The notes under the pieces were generated by a model. That model was not told the DNA's origin. It saw nothing but the letters and a program-made list of their open reading frames with translations, and searched no databases. From Pyrenochaeta sp. MPI-SDFR-AT-0127 (Eukaryota > Ascomycota > Dothideomycetes > Pleosporales > Cucurbitariaceae), in NCBI GenBank assembly GCA_020747015.1, contig JAGTJM010000002.1, positions 1,178,001 to 1,242,000 on the forward strand: a stretch of 64,000 bases of DNA. Direction: 5' to 3'. Numbering within the stretch: position 1 is the stretch's first letter; the number at the start of each line of letters is the position of its first letter. Both the position numbers and the translations under genes were made by a program. Positions 1-11,986 of the stretch are shown piece by piece.

Positions 1-580
1 TATGGAAGAGTGTTGCTTCGATTTGGAGACGAGGTCTCACACTTGAAGGATTGGTCTCAGTGATTGCTTGCATCATTGTGGCAGTCACTTCGGCCTCACG
101 TGGGTTTGAGCAACTTCGACCGCTTGTTAACATTCAATTTGTGAGCGTTTGGCGTCAACATTGATTCGAGGACGACTTCGGCTAGCAAAAGCTGTGGTTT
201 CACTTACCATTGCTCATTCAGGGGCTGCTTCGCGGTGCTCATTGACGTGACACTCAAGAGACTTAGTGAATGGGTTGTCCAGAACTTGTTTGAATTACTG
301 TATTGCGTACCATACCAGCATGGTATGGTCAAATATGCTTACTGATATACTCAACCACCAAATGTCCTAACCTGCGATATCCTATGAACGCCAAGAGTGC
401 CGAGACTCCCCAATATCCGACGATGCTGTGGTGTATATACAGGCATGACATGCAAAAAACCAGAAAGAGGAGTGCTCATGGAGGATGGCTTGCTCCCAAA
501 TACATTACTAACGCCCGGAGGGGGTATCTGCTAATGAGTTGAAATCGTGATATAAGATGATCTTCATTGTGATATGTTGA
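1..580. other. Left-end intergenic sequence, no gene seen
   Basis: Both strands carry frequent stops and no stretch resembles a protein family, tRNA or transposon end. The right edge is the 3' flank of the mitochondrial carrier gene on the minus strand. I see nothing else here. Confidence 0.6.
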
Positions 581-1863
581 TCACGAGCCATCTTCTTCTA
601 TTCGCTTGCCCTCGCTCTTGAGTTTCTGATGAACGAGCTTCAATCCTTCAAAGGTCATCATGGTTGTGACAGCGGCAGGAATGGCGCGGACCATGTTGGT
701 GCCCATTCCATTGTAAAATGCTCTCCAACCTTCTTCTTGCAGAATGACGGTGCATGTCTTGACAACACCGCGATATCGAGGCAGGTTAATCATGCCGTCG
801 GAGGAAGCTGTACCTGGAGGACGTGTTTGGTGGCCAATCCCGTGTCGGCCACCTTGGAATGAAATGTGGTCATGCGAGTGTGATGGAAGAGAGCGTTGCT
901 GCGTTTGCAGTCGCGTGCGTAGAACTTCATGCGGGTATGTTGCTGAAGTGGCGGTGATTTTGCTCAAGACTGTTGCCATTGCGATGCCAAACCAATGTAT
1001 GTCTTGCGACTTTTCGTCTGCTTGGCCCATTTCCAGGCCTGTGAACTTCAACTTTAGATACTCATATAACGGGAACTGTATGGCTACATGGGTAAGGCCA
1101 AGTAGAGCAGGCGCCAGACCGGAGTAGAAGGAGGCGATACCCTCCTTTGCGTACATCTTTCGGAAAGCATCAAGGGTATTTTTGTAGTGCCATGGCGGGC
1201 GGTGTTCTTCCAAAGCGCGAGAACTGACTTGCGACATCAATCTCGTTTTGACAACCCATATGGGGTTGGTCACGAGAGTGGAGCATCCACCGGCGGTGAC
1301 TGAGGCAAGCGTTCTGGCAAGCCACTTGTTCTCTGCAACACGAACAATGTCAGTGACATGACTTGGAAGGCCTGGGATGGATACTGACCCATCTGAGGAT
1401 AAAGAAAGTCCTTTGTTGCGTCATAAGTGCTCATGTAGACGGCCCATGTTGGGATATATCCAAGCAGCATCGGCCCGAGCCCTCTGTACAAACCTCGAAT
1501 GCCGTCCTCGAGCCAGATGACTCGAGCCGTACCCGTGAGGCCCTTGTATACAGCACGATTAGGCCCAGTGTAGGTTCGGGGGCGGAAGGAACCCTGCGCC
1601 TGTAGGCGGGTCTTGATCACATCGAGCGGGCAGGTGACGATACCCGACGCAACTCCGGCAGAAGCTCCACACAGTGCATTGACTGGCCCGTCCGGCAGTC
1701 TGGAGACGTTGACAGCGAGCTTGGCCATGGGGGAGCTCCAATTGCTGCTGTGGGTGTTGTTGTTCGGGGCTGTCATGTCGCGCGGTTGCATGGGAAGGGC
1801 GGTCGGCGCATACCTGTCGTGCACTGTAGACGGGGACGGCGGCTCGGGATCGTGCGTCGACAT
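581..1863 (-). CDS. YIA6: Mitochondrial NAD+ carrier (YIA6/NDT1-like, SLC25 family)
   Basis: This is a mitochondrial inner-membrane carrier expected to import NAD+ into the matrix. There are two exons, 1863-1389 and 1332-581, with a 56 bp intron (GTCAGT...TTGCAG); the spliced product is 408 residues. All three carrier-repeat signatures are visible: CPLDVIKTRLQ, NPIWVVKTRLM and TYPHEVLRTRLQ. The tryptophan in the second signature is shared by the pyrimidine nucleotide, FAD and NAD+ carrier branch. The third repeat contains a Ser/His/Gly-rich insertion of about 40 residues, which makes the protein longer than most carriers. I chose the ATG at 1863 because the frame runs further upstream only through non-ATG codons; some 30 residues precede the first repeat. 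It diverges from QCR7. An FAD or pyrimidine carrier (Flx1 or Rim2 type) is possible but fits less well. Confidence 0.86.
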
Positions 1864-2354
1864 TGGGGGGACTGCAGTCACAGAGCGATTAGAGCTGCCC
1901 ACTCCACAGGCTTCAGGAGTGGATGCATACAGGCCGTCGTCCCCTTGGGAGTGCCTCAGTGTGCGGAAACCCCGCAGCACTTGAGTGACACAATGGCTAG
2001 CGATTAACCGACTCCATTGACGGGCGACTGCAGAGTGGAAGCTGTGGTAGGGTGCAAGAATGTAGAGAGGGCTGGTGGTGGGCCAAAGTGCTGCGAATAG
2101 CGCAGAGCCTCTTACCCTGGGTGGTGCAAAGGCTTGGTGCAGACGTCAGACTTGGTTGAGCACGAGTTGAAGTTCGGCCGGCGCTGGTGGGTGGGGACTC
2201 GCTGAATAAGTCCAAGGCCCGCTGGCCAAGCTCAACCAGCCTATTGGCGAGCGTTTCTTTCGCATGACAACCTCACGTTCTCGACATCCAAATCTGCAAT
2301 TGACGGCAGCACACCCTCTCGACACCCGCGCTCCCTCGTCGAACACCCGCAACC
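1864..2354. promoter_or_regulatory. Divergent promoter between the NAD+ carrier and QCR7
   Basis: These 491 bp lie between two divergent start codons, and both genes encode mitochondrial inner-membrane proteins. An inverted CCAAT box (ATTGG) lies at 2243-2247, 108 bp before the QCR7 ATG. CCAAT is the known target of the HAP/CBC complex, which controls respiratory genes in fungi. Shared regulation is an inference. Confidence 0.55.
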
Positions 2355-2959
2355 ATGTCTGCGCCGTCCCTCGCCCCCTACATCGCCAAGCGCCCGTGGC
2401 TCCAGCGCTGGCTGAAGCCGCTCGCCAACTGGTACTGCAACGCCGCCGGCTACAGGCAGCTTGGATTGAGGTACGGAGCTCTGCAATAGCGCCAATCTGC
2501 TGCATGTGCACACCAGAAGGCTGTGCAAGACGTTGTGTTTGATGGCCGGATGAGCTAACGCCAATTGCCTCGCAGGGCCGATGACTTGCTCCCCGAGGAG
2601 AACGACGTTGTCCAGACCGCCCTGAAGCGACTCCGACCACAGGAAGCCTACGACCGTGTCTTCCGTCTGCGTCGTGCTATGCAGGTATACATCATTGAGT
2701 CATAGAGTGGTAAAATCGGTGGCTAAGACAGCACAGCTATCCATGTCGCATCAGCTCCTGCCCAAGGAGGAGTGGACGAAGCCGACTGATGTGAGAAAAC
2801 CATCAATAAACGGATCTTCACATGCTGACATCCTCATAGGATATTCCTTACCTCCAGAGCCTGATTGAGGAGGTCGAGACTGAGATGGCTGAGCGTGAGG
2901 ATCTTGAGTCGATGATTGTCAGCAAGAGGCAGAAGAACGCACAGAGCGCCGGCCACTAG
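2355..2959 (+). CDS. QCR7: Cytochrome b-c1 complex subunit 7 (QCR7)
   Basis: This is a small matrix-side subunit of ubiquinol-cytochrome c reductase (complex III), needed for assembly around cytochrome b. There are four exons: 2355-2470, 2576-2684, 2737-2790 and 2840-2959. They are joined by GT-AG introns of 105, 52 and 49 bp and give 132 residues, near the family's usual length of about 125. Diagnostic segments are RADDLLPEENDVVQ, ALKRLRP, AYDRVFRLRRAMQ and LPKEEWTKPTDD, followed by a charged C-terminal helix. The first exon is rich in Trp, Arg and Lys, as expected for the membrane-proximal N-terminus. The ATG at 2355 has ACC immediately before it and starts the family-typical short N-terminus. 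Coding is split so finely that no exon is obvious alone. The identification is very secure. Confidence 0.95.
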
Positions 2960-3942
2960 ACCATGTACATATGATATCTGGAATGGATATTCCCGAGGTC
3001 AGGCGGAGTGAGGTCTGGGGTTGTGCAATAGAGTGTAAAACACCAACATCTTTCGTACAGGAATTGTAGCAATTGTAGCAGTCAAATCACGTCGCTCTTC
3101 TTTCTGCACAGTCTCAGAACCACATAAAATATTCATCGTGCTTGTCAACTAACGGCACAGCTGCTTTCATCCAGTGGTCATATCGCCAGTCATCCGCACC
3201 TGTGCATGCGGAAACGATGATAGATCAGAAATTACTACGCATCAATACAAGTTGCAACAATGACCATACTAGATGGGCGTTCGGTTTCCAAGTATGAAAC
3301 GGTATGAAAGAAGCGTTGAAGGACGAGACCATGCGAGTACCTCTTTTGCTATCATACAAACTCTATCAGTTCTGCACGTCCTCTCGTTAGCTGCAAGTGT
3401 ACGTGCATGCAAGAACAGGTTCAGGATATATATATCGACATATTTGGCCTAGCCTCGTCATATCTTCTTGAGAGTAAACGATTGATTGTAAGTGTTGAGA
3501 TGAGCAAGTCACAGTATGGTCGGCAGTGATGTAATCAACCCACCTCAAGTGAGAATACTTTGTAGTGCTAGACTGCAAGGCCCGAACAAAAATGAATCAT
3601 CTACAATATGTCGTACCATGCGTCAATGGTTTTAATTCAATTAGCAACAGTTCATAGCGGTGTTAATACGAGGAACACGAATTGTCAAGAGCAAAGATTC
3701 CGGATATGTCAGCGCCGCGTTGTCATGTGCCCAGGCGTCAGCTCAGCCTCGAGGTTCCCCGCGTCTCGCGTCTCCTCTTCAGCTCCAGTCAACACCGCGC
3801 AACTATATGTTCCATTGTACCAAAATTTCAGTTAGAACCCTAAGAAATAGAGTATGCTGGACTTGCTTTGGTCAAGAGTGTGTTGCTGACGAAATGACGT
3901 CAGGCCCCCTTATTCACCAGCGTCCCATTTACATCACTCAGC
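2960..3942. other. Intergenic, QCR7 3' flank and DNA glycosylase promoter
   Basis: This is an AT-richer spacer between two same-strand genes. It has no open frame with family resemblance and no recognisable RNA gene. Confidence 0.6.
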
Positions 3943-5652
3943 ATGTCGCTCAGACGCTCGACACGAGTTGCGAGTGGAGCCACTGCGCCATCTCCCAAAG
4001 AAAAGGCGTCAAAGAAGGAGGTCGCAAAGTACGAAAAAGTTGAAAAAGTTGCTTCAGTGCCAAAGAAGCGCAAAAGTAGACTCTCGGCGGCGTCACCGTC
4101 TCAAGCAACTGAAGAAGAATCAAACGGTACTATCGTTCCTGAGCCAGACCTCCCTTTCGCAATTCCAGGTTTGCCAGCGACGCCCGTGCGAAAGAAGCGC
4201 AAAGCTGCTTCCGAGTCTCCTGTAAAGCCGCCACCCTCTACACCAACGCCATCTGGAGTAGGATTGATCATTGCAGGAGCAGGAGATTTAAACCACCCGT
4301 TAGAAAATCTGGCAGGCGTTAAGCCTAGACCAGCAGAGCCTCATGCTACAAACGCTCCCCTGTCTACGCCTGGGGGCTCACGCGTTGTTGCGTATCAGTC
4401 CTCTCCAGTCAAGGAATCTGCGTCGCAAGACACTCTACCAGCATCACAGGAATCTCCGGCCAAGAAGCGCAAAGCGAAGGAGCTTGTCCCGCCAGATGTT
4501 GGAGCAATACCAGCTGCAAGTACTGATATCGATAGACTGCTCAAGGATGCGGAGGCGTATCTGGTAGAGGTTGATCCGAAGCTACAAGGGCTGATTGAAA
4601 AACATCATTGTAGCATATTCAGCCCGGAAGGACTCAGGGAAGTAGTCGACCCTTTTACGGCTTTGAGCAGCGGAATTATAGGACAGCAGGTACGTTCATC
4701 CTGCAACAATATCACGATTGTTTGTGACCAGGAGACGAAAAACAAGCAGTCAAGTCTACTTCTACTGGCATGGCATTGATAGTAGCTACGACGACTCACG
4801 AATCTTTCAGGTATCAGGACAAGCCGCAGCGTCGATTCGCAAGAAATTCACGGCACTCTTCCCAGACACGCATCCCTCCTTCCCGTCGCCCGCTCAGGTC
4901 CTCGAAAAAGACTTACCAACCCTCCGCACCGCCGGCCTTTCTCAACGTAAAGCAGAGTACATTTCTGGCCTGGCCGAGAAATTCACCAACGGCGAACTCA
5001 GCGCGCAAATGCTCATCAGTGCCAGCGATGAAGAGCTGATTGAGAAGCTCGTCGCTGTAAGGGGTCTGGGACGATGGAGTGTAGAGATGTTTGCGTGTTT
5101 CGGGCTGAAAAGAATGGACGTCTTTTCGACGGGGGATTTGGGCGTGCAGTACGTTACCTTCCCTGACCGGTTCCCGCTGCCGTGCTGCTCGCATCGCGCG
5201 AAACAGAAACGTCATTGGCGCTTTGCAACACGTACCCGAGACAAAAGCGCGTGCATCTGAGCGAATGTCTGCTGACATCCACCCAAGACGAGGTATGGCG
5301 ACCTACATGGGCCGCGACACAAACAAATTGAAAGCCAAAGGCGGCAAATGGAAGTACGTATCGAGAACCGCGCCCCCTGTGCTCCAGGCCGCATGCGTAA
5401 ACAAAGCCAAGCCACCGAGTACCATCCATACGATTCATTTGTTGCGGGTGACTGAGCTAATAGTTAATCGTGCAGATACATGTCCGAGAAGGAAATGCTC
5501 GACATTGCATCGAGGTTCTCGCCTTACAGGTGCGGCTAACTCCGCGCACATGTACCCGGTTACACGCCGCTAATGGGCATTGCAGGTCTCTCTTCATGTG
5601 GTATATGTGGCGGATCGAGAATGTCGATGTTAGTGTTATGCAGAGTAGCTGA
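3943..5652 (+). CDS. MAG1: DNA-3-methyladenine glycosylase II (AlkA/MAG1 type, HhH-GPD)
   Basis: This base-excision repair enzyme should remove alkylated purines such as 3-methyladenine in the nucleus. Five exons (3943-4689, 4811-5148, 5288-5353, 5476-5529, 5586-5652) give 423 residues. The helix-hairpin-helix is seen as VRGLGRWSVEM around residues 332-342. The catalytic aspartate is D358 in STGDLGVQ, followed after splicing by the typical RGMATYMGRD. The C-terminus (FSPYRSLFMWYMWR) matches the end of the yeast/AlkA fold. The roughly 190-residue N-terminus is low-complexity and carries three basic clusters (PKKRKSR, RKKRKAA, AKKRKAK) that look like nuclear localisation signals; the catalytic domain is preceded by LLKDAEAYLVEVDPKL. 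Later introns are long (121-139 bp) by local standards. The exon joins restore the family sequence, so confidence is high. Confidence 0.9.
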
Positions 5653-7164
5653 TCGAAACAGTCATCGTGAGGTAGATGGCCATGTAAGTGTGCATACAGC
5701 AACATGGGTTTTGGCTAACTGACTGTTTGCACAGCAGAGGCCTATGAGTGGGGGAGGTTGCAGTACATATCGGTGGTACGCCAGCTGCACCTTCATGTTG
5801 GGTTTTGCTTTGCGTTCCATTTGCCACTGACATATGTGGGTTCACTTCCAAACCCGGGGTAACGGTCACCTCATCTAGGAGAGCAAAAGCTCAGTATTCA
5901 GCAAATGTCCATGTGTCTTTGACAGCTTTTACACCGTTCGAAGCGGCAGTATCACTGTAGATATCCAGTTGTACTTGTGGGAGTTGTGTAAGTATGCTCA
6001 AAAGCATTCTTCTGGCAGCAGCGAATGGCATGTGAAATATGCTTGGATTGAAATCTCCACAGCCGGCAAGCACAGGCTCCACCAATTTCGAAGGCCAGCT
6101 GCACGTCTTCTCACCTAGGTTCTGACATTGCAACGTGCGCTGAAGCCACTCAGCCTATGATCTGCAACAGCACGGTCGTCGTACAGCACCTCATTTCGCC
6201 GAACAACACCGCTTGTTGTGTGCCATATAGTGTCCTTATTGAGCAACGGGCGAAGCACAAGTTTGAATCAATGTTGATTCCCCTTGATAGGTTCTGCGAT
6301 GTTGCCTTCAGCTAGGTACATCTCGGTGAGATAACCCTGTACATTATGTGCGTGGGGGCTGAGAAAGCCCAAAACCAAAGTGATTGTACATTCCTCGCTT
6401 CATTACCCGTTGGCGTGGGCTGTTGTCCACACACTAAGCTGTGCCCAATCCAATTGATGTATCACAGCTGTCCGTGGGAAGGCAACAGCAATCGAAGCCC
6501 GAGGGACGCACCAACTGAACAACCTGAATCCCCGGTCTCGCACACTTGAGGAATGACAGTTTGGTGACTCTGAGGATCTAGATAGCGCCGGTGGCCGTTG
6601 ATGGCGACAGGCGGTCTGTCTGAGATCTCTATCCATGTTCATCATAAACCTGGGTCGTCTAATTCTTCCATCCAAATGATTGGACAAGGATAGATTTGGT
6701 CGCGCTGGGTGGAGACCAACGGGGGTAACAACCATGGATCGAGTAATGCAGACTGACGGATGAAGAAATCAGTCGCAGCAGAACACCATAAACGCTCTCA
6801 TTGATGGTAATGCGGAAGCGCGGCAACGGGAAGGATAAATCTTGCGCAAATCCTTGGCTTGGAGCGGGTATTACTAGGCACGACAGCGTGGTGCAGCAGC
6901 ACTGGTGACACAATGCTGTCGAGAACTTTACTTGCAGGACGTGAAAGCTCGAGAAGTATATGCCGAATATCGGTCGACTGGGGTCGTACAGGGTGCGATG
7001 ACATGCTGAATTTGTTATGATTGAGAGTATGTGCTTTCCCCAAGATACTCCAGCTGGAGAATGTAGGACAGCTTTCACTCGTGACGAAGGGGGAGGCTGT
7101 ATGTACTGTAGCAGGCGGGCCGATGGTGGTGTGTAACACGAGACTGTCGCTGAGGCAGAGTGGC

Positions 7165-7181
7165 TGAGAGAGAGAGAGAGC
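7165..7181. repeat. Short (GA)n microsatellite
   Basis: An uninterrupted run of alternating G and A within intergenic DNA. It has no visible functional association. Confidence 0.7.
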
Positions 7182-8879
7182 GAAACGAGATGTGACGTCG
7201 GAAGTATCTTACCCGCATAGAAGACTCAGTTACCTGGAACAAACAGCTCACGTGGTAAGCACTTTTGGAGGTTCTTGTGATGTCCACGCAGCGTCATTCC
7301 ACTCGTTTGGGATGAAGAACTGTTGCCGAGAAGGAAGGATTTCAAGTTTTCGTAAGGAGTGGATGGGCTGCGAAGTGACAAGGAAAGTTTTGATTTTGTT
7401 TGCCATAGTCGCTTAGGACTGATCGGATGCTTTCGGGTGCGATGCTGTTTAGGTTGCAAGATGCACACTTTGTGTGCGTTCTAGGGGCGTTCATGGTGGA
7501 CACTGCAAGCTTCACAAGAGCGTCCTTGGTGCTCAACGCCAAGCGCTGATAATGGCAGCACCTAGCGTTTGAAGACACTTAATGGAAGATGGCCATTGAC
7601 TCGACGTCTCCCACCCGTAATCATATACCGGCGGTACTTGGACGAGGATGAAACATGGCCTCGCAAAGAGGGTGCAGTCATGATCACAATGCTCGAACCT
7701 GACCGCTGGAGATGAGAAGCAATCTATGCAATCGAAACAGAGCGCTTGGCAGACATTGGCGAGGCTCGCAAGCAGCACAATGAAAGGCGATCGATAAGCG
7801 ATGCCTGCTCCTCTCAGCACGAGCGATATCGAATGACCGAAGAAAAGGAGATTAGGTGACGACATTGGCTGGCGACCCCACACAAAAGACAGGCATAAAA
7901 GCAGCCTCGGACGCGGGTGATCAGGGGAAACAGGGAAGAAGAACCGGGCCCGGTTTGTGTGTGAGAAAATGGGCCATGATATGCCATGTCTATTTATTGT
8001 CGGAAAAGTTGGTGTTTGAGATTGCCACCGGTCGCGCCTGCCATAAGTAACAGCGGCGTAACCGGATTTGGATCCATTGGGCAAGAGCTCATGCACGGCT
8101 GCAAGGGTGGTCTAGATGGCCCGGCGACGCGCAATCCTGCCGCCAACCACGGCAGCTTGTGAATTTGCTTTTCTGATCCAATGTGGGCGCACGGGAATAT
8201 GGCTGTCTGTTGCGAGGGATAACAATCAAGAGACTGTGGCTTCGTCGAACGTGTTTCGAGTGGTGCGCGGCAGTGGATGGCTTCGGTGGCATGTTTCAAG
8301 CACGAGCAAGGAACAGAACATTGTACGTTGAATTATCACGGGCAGCCTAAGCGGATCGCGGATAGTGGTTTCCTAGTGTGGCAATGGGGCGGCCAACCGA
8401 AGCCACCATGCTGGACGTTGAGGATTACCCAGCGAACCTGGTCAGCGCGGGATGCTGGTCCTATGAACGAGTATGTGAGTGTGTTGGAGATTTGGAGCGA
8501 CATTGCCTTGGGGCCTTGTGCAAAACAAGACTCGCCAGGCGCGGGACAAGGTGTGAGCGAGGGAGGATGGCTCCGGCCAGAAAAGCCGATGCTTTCGAAA
8601 CGGGCTCGCCGCCTGTCAAAACGCGCGACAGACTCTGTAACCGTGGATGGGCCGTCACAACACGCGATGATGGCCTCGTCGTTCAGTCTGGTTCAGCAAA
8701 GGCGGCCAGCAGCAGCAATGGTCTTGTTGTCGGCTGGGCAGCCGGTATGCATAGCAAGCGTGGCAGAATCCCAACAGCATTTGGCCAAATTCACTCGGCG
8801 GCAGCCATGATGCGCAAAAAAAGGTGCACTGGCCAACCAATCGATATGATCTCCACCCGAAAAAGCTAGTACCCTAGTG

Positions 8880-9240
8880 CTTCGGGGCTGCCCTGGCACC
8901 ACCGCCCTCTCCTTTTCCTCTCAAACCGCCGCACCCTACTCTACTTTGCTCCTGCCCTTCCTCATTCTTGTCCTCAAATCCACCTTCGCTCTTTGACGGC
9001 CGCGCTCCCCCATCGCGCTCCACAGTTACTTCATTTAATACTGCCTTCTTTCGTTTGCTGTTCCTTTCCCTCGCTCTCGACAAAACATCTTTCCGTCCAA
9101 AACACGCAACTTAGCCCGTCCACGCTGCGCGCAGTCTTAATATCCCAGGTTCGTACCACGCCCTGCCTTGGCACCCAATCACTCTCACGACGCGCCGCTG
9201 ACCCTCAGCCACCAGTTCCCGACCCCTCCAAATACACAGC
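8880..9240 (+). promoter_or_regulatory. Pyrimidine-rich promoter/leader of the Ecm33-like gene
   Basis: C and T dominate for roughly 360 bp up to the ATG at 9242, with many CTCC, CCTT and CTTTC runs. CT-rich tracts just before start codons are common in highly expressed fungal genes, including cell-wall genes. No transcription start can be fixed by eye. Confidence 0.5.
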
Positions 9241-9241
9241 G

Positions 9242-10523
9242 ATGCCTTCAGTACTAAAGATCGCGCTGCCAGTGTTGGCTGCAGCCAGCACCGCTTATGG
9301 TACGTTGTGACGCCATTGAGCATCCATATCTCCGTAATCACGTACTTACATGCACCACAGCCGCCTGCAGTGCTTCTGCCACCCTCACCGTTCAGAATGC
9401 CGGCGATGCGACTGCCCTGGCTACCTGCTCAACCTTCTCTGGTAGCATCGCCGTCGCAACCGGCACCACCGACGACATCGCCCTCAACGGCATCAAGAAA
9501 TTGAGCGGTAACTTGGTGGCAACTGACAATGCAAACATCAAGCGCATCAGCGCCAACGACCTTGAGACTCTGGACGGCGAGTTGCATCTCGAAGGCCTCA
9601 CCCGTCTCTACGGTGTTGATTTCCCCAAACTCAAGAACATCGACTCAATCAAGTGGAGCGCTCTGCCCAATTTGCAGACAATCGGTTTCACCGCCGAGGT
9701 TGAGGAGGCAAAGAAGGTGGACATTCAGAACACTGGTCTCCGATCCCTCAAGGGTATCAACATCGAGGAGGTTGAGACTCTCTTCATCGCCAACAATGGC
9801 TACATCAACGAGATCACGATGCAGTTGGGCAATGTTTCTGACTCGCTGACCTTGGCGGACAACAATGAGAACGTCAAGGTTGAACTGCCCAACCTTATCT
9901 GGGCCACTAACTTGACCTTCCGATTCTGCGGATCCGTCTCGGTTCCGTCTCTCGAGACGCTCAATGGCTCTTTGGGTCTTTACAACAACGGCTTCGAGAC
10001 CTTCTCTGCACCCAACCTTACCTCCATCGGCGAAGCGCTTGCTGTTGTTGCCAACGAGAAGCTGTCAAACCTCACCTTCCCCGCGTTGACTAAGATCACC
10101 GACAACCTCCAACTCGCAAACAACTCCGCTCTTCTTGAAGTTGCTGGCTTCCCCGAGCTGGAGAACATTGGCGGTGCTTTTGATCTCAGTGGTAACATGT
10201 CCAAGTAAGTCTTGTACTCGAATTGTATCGAATGGTAACTAATATAGTCTAGGGTCGAGACTCCCAAGCTTGAATTCGTCAAGGGTGCCTTCAATCTCCA
10301 ATCCACCGACAATGTCACAAGCGCATGCTCCTTCTACAAGTCGATGAAGGACAAGAAGAACATTCAGGGCCTCTTTGTCTGCGTCGGCAAGGTTGAGGAC
10401 CCCGGAACGGAGGGCCACAAGCCCAAGAACCAGGGCAGCAACAAGACTGGTGCTGCTTCCTCTCTGAGCGCAGTCAACGGTGCTCTTGGTCTTGCTGCCA
10501 TGGCCGCCGTCTTGCTCTTCTAA
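9242..10523 (+). CDS. ECM33: GPI-anchored cell-wall protein, Ecm33/Sps2 family
   Basis: This is a surface protein expected to support cell-wall integrity and to be attached to the membrane or wall by a GPI anchor. Three exons (9242-9299, 9361-10204, 10253-10523) give 390 residues. Exon 1 encodes almost exactly the signal peptide (MPSVLKIALPVLAAASTAYA). The body consists of repeated receptor-L-like leucine-rich units, for example LEGLTRLYGVDFPKLKNIDSI, NLTFRFCGSVSVPSLETLNGSL and LTSIGEALAVVANEKLSNL. There are several N-glycosylation sequons. A Cys pair near the end (SACSFYKSMKD, LFVCVGKVED) is family-typical. The C-terminus is a Gly/Ser/Asn/Lys segment followed by a hydrophobic tail ending AAVLLF, the layout of a GPI signal. 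The second intron could use an AG at 10247, but only the AG at 10252 keeps the frame. Confidence 0.92.
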
Positions 10524-11986
10524 ACAGTTTACGACGCTGGCGTTCAATCATAATTGCATAGACTAATCCACCATCTGACTTTCTTTGATAGCGTATGACA
10601 TCAAGCGAGTAGGCGCTGACGGCAGTGTCCAGCCTTCTGAGGGTTAAGAGGCTTCGAGGACAGTGTAATGGAGAAGCATGCAAAACTTGTATGTATCATT
10701 TGGCTACGAAGGTCGAAGTAGACTTTTATCAACAGTACACTATAGCTTGCTCTGCAACATTGTTGCGGAATGGCAGGAACGATTGATCGGTTTGGGATAA
10801 TTGCGTGTGCTCACTCTCTTCATGCGTGGTGGATCCGTATTTTTCTTGTTTATTCTTGCGTATGCACCAAACTTTTGTCCATTCCATGTTTTCCGCTTTT
10901 TTTCTCGCAACCCTCTCGCTGAGTGTCTCACCCCTGCCGCTTTCCTGCGCTACGTCTCTTTGTCATCGCATTTTCCTTTGAAGATGCATTGCCCTCTCGA
11001 CGATTGCTCGAGCCGGGGAAGCGGAGCCCATCCTTAGCGTCTCTGTGGTACTTATTCATGCAGCTGCTCTTTGTGGCACCCAGTTATCAACCATCTCTCC
11101 AAGCCCCACCTCTAAGCCTGTCTCTGGCGCTTCGACCCTCACCCTGCCCAAAAGAGAGAGCTGCTGATCCTAGACCTCGCGAATCGAGGATCCTGCAGGT
11201 GGACCGCCAGCCGGGAAAGCAATGTCGTCCAGGAGCTATTCCTCCCATCTGATGAGTGAACTCAGGTAAGCCACGATCACACCTTGGCCACAAATCGAGA
11301 ATATTTGATCAGCCTAAGGTCCGAAAATGGAAGGCCTGCTCTAAGACACGCTCCAGTTGCGACGGAGTACTACAACTGCACGTTCTCCACCTGACGATGC
11401 TGTTCTACATTGGCTACCTTTTGTCAACGGCAGCCTCGTTCAATGAGCTGTCGCCACTCGCGAAGCGAACGCTAGCGGGTGAGCGGTGTATAAACCCGCC
11501 TTGCATTCGATGGCTATGATGGCGAAAATATCGAAGTTGTGACATGGGGAACCATGTTTGTCGCTTGGCATACCGACTAAATGCCCTTGTTTCATACGAC
11601 ATGCAGCAAGGGAGAGACAAGCGGCAACGAGAGTGCATCCTCTCCACATTAGTCGTATCACCACTGCAGGCGGTAACTAGACCTTTTCATGTACCTACGA
11701 CTCCTCGGATTGTTTGAACGGTACCGAGTCTGCATCACGGACCCTCAACAGCAGAGGGTTACAATGGCCATCACTTTCCTAGTCGAGTCACCCGCTTCCG
11801 CGCAGTCCGTAACCCAAAGTATGCAGCACGAAGCAATGACCTTCATTTCAGAAGTATAAGAGTGAAGAATCACCCGCTGTCGTTCCCCTTCGAGCTTTCC
11901 CACACTATCAAGGATTTCTGTGGCTATTCTTCTTGATAGGGTTTAAATTACTCACAAAGTTGACTTTGAACAATCCTGCAGATATC
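10524..11986. other. Intergenic, no gene seen
   Basis: About 1.5 kb between two same-strand genes. Frames are short and overlapping in all phases, and none looks protein-like. I see no RNA gene or repeat. Confidence 0.55.

Larger units (their letters stand above)
5653..9241. other. Long intergenic region before the Ecm33-like gene
   Basis: About 3.6 kb has no supportable gene. Open frames up to 187 codons on the minus strand (7533-8096) have irregular composition and no recognisable motif. A short GA repeat lies at about 7165-7181. The last 360 bp (about 8880-9240) is strongly pyrimidine-rich on the plus strand and is probably promoter or leader of the downstream cell-wall gene. Confidence 0.55.

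Noticed and set aside
7533..8096. 187-codon open frame on the minus strand
   Set aside because: Composition is irregular, there is no motif, and other frames over the same bases are similarly open; probably chance in intergenic DNA.
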